DNA of 5,806 nucleotides from Tissierellia bacterium. Lineage in GTDB: Bacteria > Bacillota > Clostridia > Tissierellales > Dethiosulfatibacteraceae. Below are positions 4,423 to 5,806 of this stretch, piece after piece. The stretch lies in the NCBI GenBank assembly GCA_007116605.1, contig SKID01000352.1, forward strand, positions 1 to 5,806. The letters run 5' to 3'. Positions within the stretch are counted from its first letter, which is position 1, and each line of letters begins with the position of its first letter. The position numbers and the translations under genes are program-made. The notes beneath the pieces were generated by a model that saw only the letters and a list, made by a program, of their open reading frames with translations, was not told where the DNA came from and ran no database searches.

Positions 4423-5806
4423 ATGGAAAAGTATATCCTGTCATTTGATCAAGGGACCACGAGTTCAAGAGCGATATTATTTGATCAATCGGGTCAAATC
4501 ATTGCCAAAGCACAAAAAGAGTTGACTCAAATATATCCTAAAGCCGGTTGGGTAGAACATGACCCCATGGAAATATGGGGCGGTCAAAGTGGTGTGGCAA
4601 GAGAAGTTATTGAGAGAGCAGGTATCTCAACAAAACAAGTAGCCGCCATCGGTATCACCAATCAAAGGGAAACCACTATTTTATGGAATAAACAAACAGG
4701 AAAACCCGTTTATAATGGCATTGTATGGCAATGTCGTCGGACATCTGCCATCTGTGATGATTTAAAAAAACGTGGTTATGAAGATTATATTCATAAAAAC
4801 ACTGGATTAATGATTGATGCTTACTTCTCTGCTACTAAAATCAAGTGGATTTTAAATCATGTAGAAGGTGCTAGAGAATTGGCTCATCAAGGGAATCTTT
4901 TATTTGGAACTGTCGACACTTGGCTCATATGGAATTTGACTAGAGGTAAAGTTCATGTGACTGATTATTCAAACGCTTCTAGAACCATGTTGTTCAACAT
5001 CCACACCTTAAAATGGGATGAAAAAATCCTTGAAGCTCTAGATATACCTACTAGCATATTACCTTCTGTGAAATCTTCCAGCTATTTATATGGCAATACT
5101 GATTCAGGTACTTTTGGAGGTGCTAATATTCCTATTGCTGGAATTGCTGGTGATCAACAAGCCGCTTTATTTGGTCAAGCTTGCTTTGAACCTGGAATGG
5201 CTAAAAACACTTATGGAACAGGTTGTTTTATGCTGATGAATACAGGCACTACTCCTATTTTATCTAAGAAAGGTCTTTTGACTACCATTGCTTGGGGAAT
5301 TGATGGCAAAGTTGAGTACGCTTTGGAAGGGAGTATTTTTATTGCTGGTGCTTCTGTACAATGGCTTAGAGATGAGCTAAAAATTATTCGAGATGCTGAA
5401 GATACTGAATATATGGCTGGAAAAGTGAGCAGCTCTGAAGGTGTATATGTTGTTCCCGCTTTTACAGGCATGGGCGCTCCTTATTGGGATATGTATGCAC
5501 GAGGAACCATTGTTGGATTAACTAGAGGTACTAAAGCTGAGCATATTATTCGTGCTACTTTGGAGTCTATCGCTTATCAAACAAGAGATGTCCTTGAAGC
5601 AATGGAAGAAGATGCTCATATTCATCTTAAATCACTTAAAGTCGACGGAGGCGCTGTTGCTAATAATTTTCTTATGCAGTTTCAATCTGATATTCTAAGA
5701 GTGATTGTAGAGCGTCCCAAGGTAACTGAAACAACTGCTTTAGGAGCAGCTTATTTAGCAGGATTAGCTATCGGTTTTTGGACTGACAAAGAGGATATTC
5801 AAAAAC
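4423..5806 (+). CDS. glpK: Glycerol kinase (3' end beyond window)
   Basis: This is the cytosolic enzyme that phosphorylates glycerol with ATP to sn-glycerol 3-phosphate, the entry step of glycerol use. The 461 visible residues cover all but about the last 35-40 of a typical 495-500. The FGGY kinase fold is clear: DQGTTSSRA (9-17, phosphate binding), NQRET (80-84; R82 and E83 bind glycerol), Y134, the FGGY signature starting YFSATKIKWILNH (134-146), AGDQQAALFGQ (242-252; D244 catalytic base), NTYGTGCFMLMNTG (262-275) and the second FGGY signature near 361-381. The loop before the catalytic Asp reads DSGTFGGANIPIAG (227-240). It therefore lacks the phosphorylatable His of Bacillus and Enterococcus GlpK and the fructose-1,6-bisphosphate-binding Arg of E. 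coli GlpK. Alanine codon choice changes sharply after about residue 110. The start has a good ribosome site and the usual N-terminus. No partner glp gene is visible; one could follow beyond the edge. Confidence 0.97.
   Translation, partial: MEKYILSFDQGTTSSRAILFDQSGQIIAKAQKELTQIYPKAGWVEHDPMEIWGGQSGVAREVIERAGISTKQVAAIGITNQRETTILWNKQTGKPVYNGIVWQCRRTSAICDDLKKRGYEDYIHKNTGLMIDAYFSATKIKWILNHVEGARELAHQGNLLFGTVDTWLIWNLTRGKVHVTDYSNASRTMLFNIHTLKWDEKILEALDIPTSILPSVKSSSYLYGNTDSGTFGGANIPIAGIAGDQQAALFGQACFEPGMAKNTYGTGCFMLMNTGTTPILSKKGLLTTIAWGIDGKVEYALEGSIFIAGASVQWLRDELKIIRDAEDTEYMAGKVSSSEGVYVVPAFTGMGAPYWDMYARGTIVGLTRGTKAEHIIRATLESIAYQTRDVLEAMEEDAHIHLKSLKVDGGAVANNFLMQFQSDILRVIVERPKVTETTALGAAYLAGLAIGFWTDKEDIQK

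Noticed and set aside
5211..5471. Minus-strand open frame of 86 codons inside glpK
   Set aside because: It is the antisense shadow of strongly conserved glycerol kinase sequence. The GCT/ACT-rich codons there reduce stops on the other strand.
1..5806. Mobile elements, CRISPR arrays, tRNA or rRNA genes, toxin-antitoxin or defence modules
   Set aside because: I read both strands for these and saw no transposase motifs, regular repeat-spacer units, cloverleaf genes or paired small genes.

Overview
This window comes from a low-GC, probably Bacillota (Firmicutes) chromosome. The evidence is the AT-rich sequence, AAGGAG-type ribosome binding sites, sigma-A-like promoters, and gene families common in Clostridia and Bacilli: M42 aminopeptidase, a DUF2812 membrane protein, and a lipoprotein-like ComEC-type metallo-beta-lactamase. 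I cannot name the genus. The sequence looks like ordinary chromosome. I see no transposase, integrase, phage gene, CRISPR array, tRNA or rRNA.

Layout from left to right. Positions 1-766 (minus) hold a ComEC-like metallo-beta-lactamase-fold protein cut by the left edge; its start is uncertain (766 or 628). Positions 820-1887 (minus) hold an M42-family metalloaminopeptidase, which lies 53 bases upstream of the first gene and may be cotranscribed with it. The 138-base gap 1888-2025 is a divergent promoter region with a perfect 14-base palindrome. Positions 2026-2976 (plus) hold rarD, a ten-helix EamA/DMT-type transporter. Positions 2888-4231 (minus) hold a five-helix DUF2812 protein that converges on rarD and overlaps its 3' end by 89 bases. 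A second divergent gap, 4232-4422, carries a strong-looking promoter for the DUF2812 gene. Positions 4423-5806 (plus) hold glpK, glycerol kinase, cut by the right edge after 461 of roughly 495-500 codons.

The genes do not form one pathway. The aminopeptidase, transporter, DUF2812 protein and glycerol kinase appear to be independent transcription units. No clearly new multi-gene system is visible. The points most worth a second look are the N-terminal conflict in the metallo-beta-lactamase gene, the 89-base convergent coding overlap, the DUF2812 gene without an adjacent PadR regulator, the glycerol kinase that lacks both well-known regulatory residues, and an abrupt change in alanine codon choice inside glpK.
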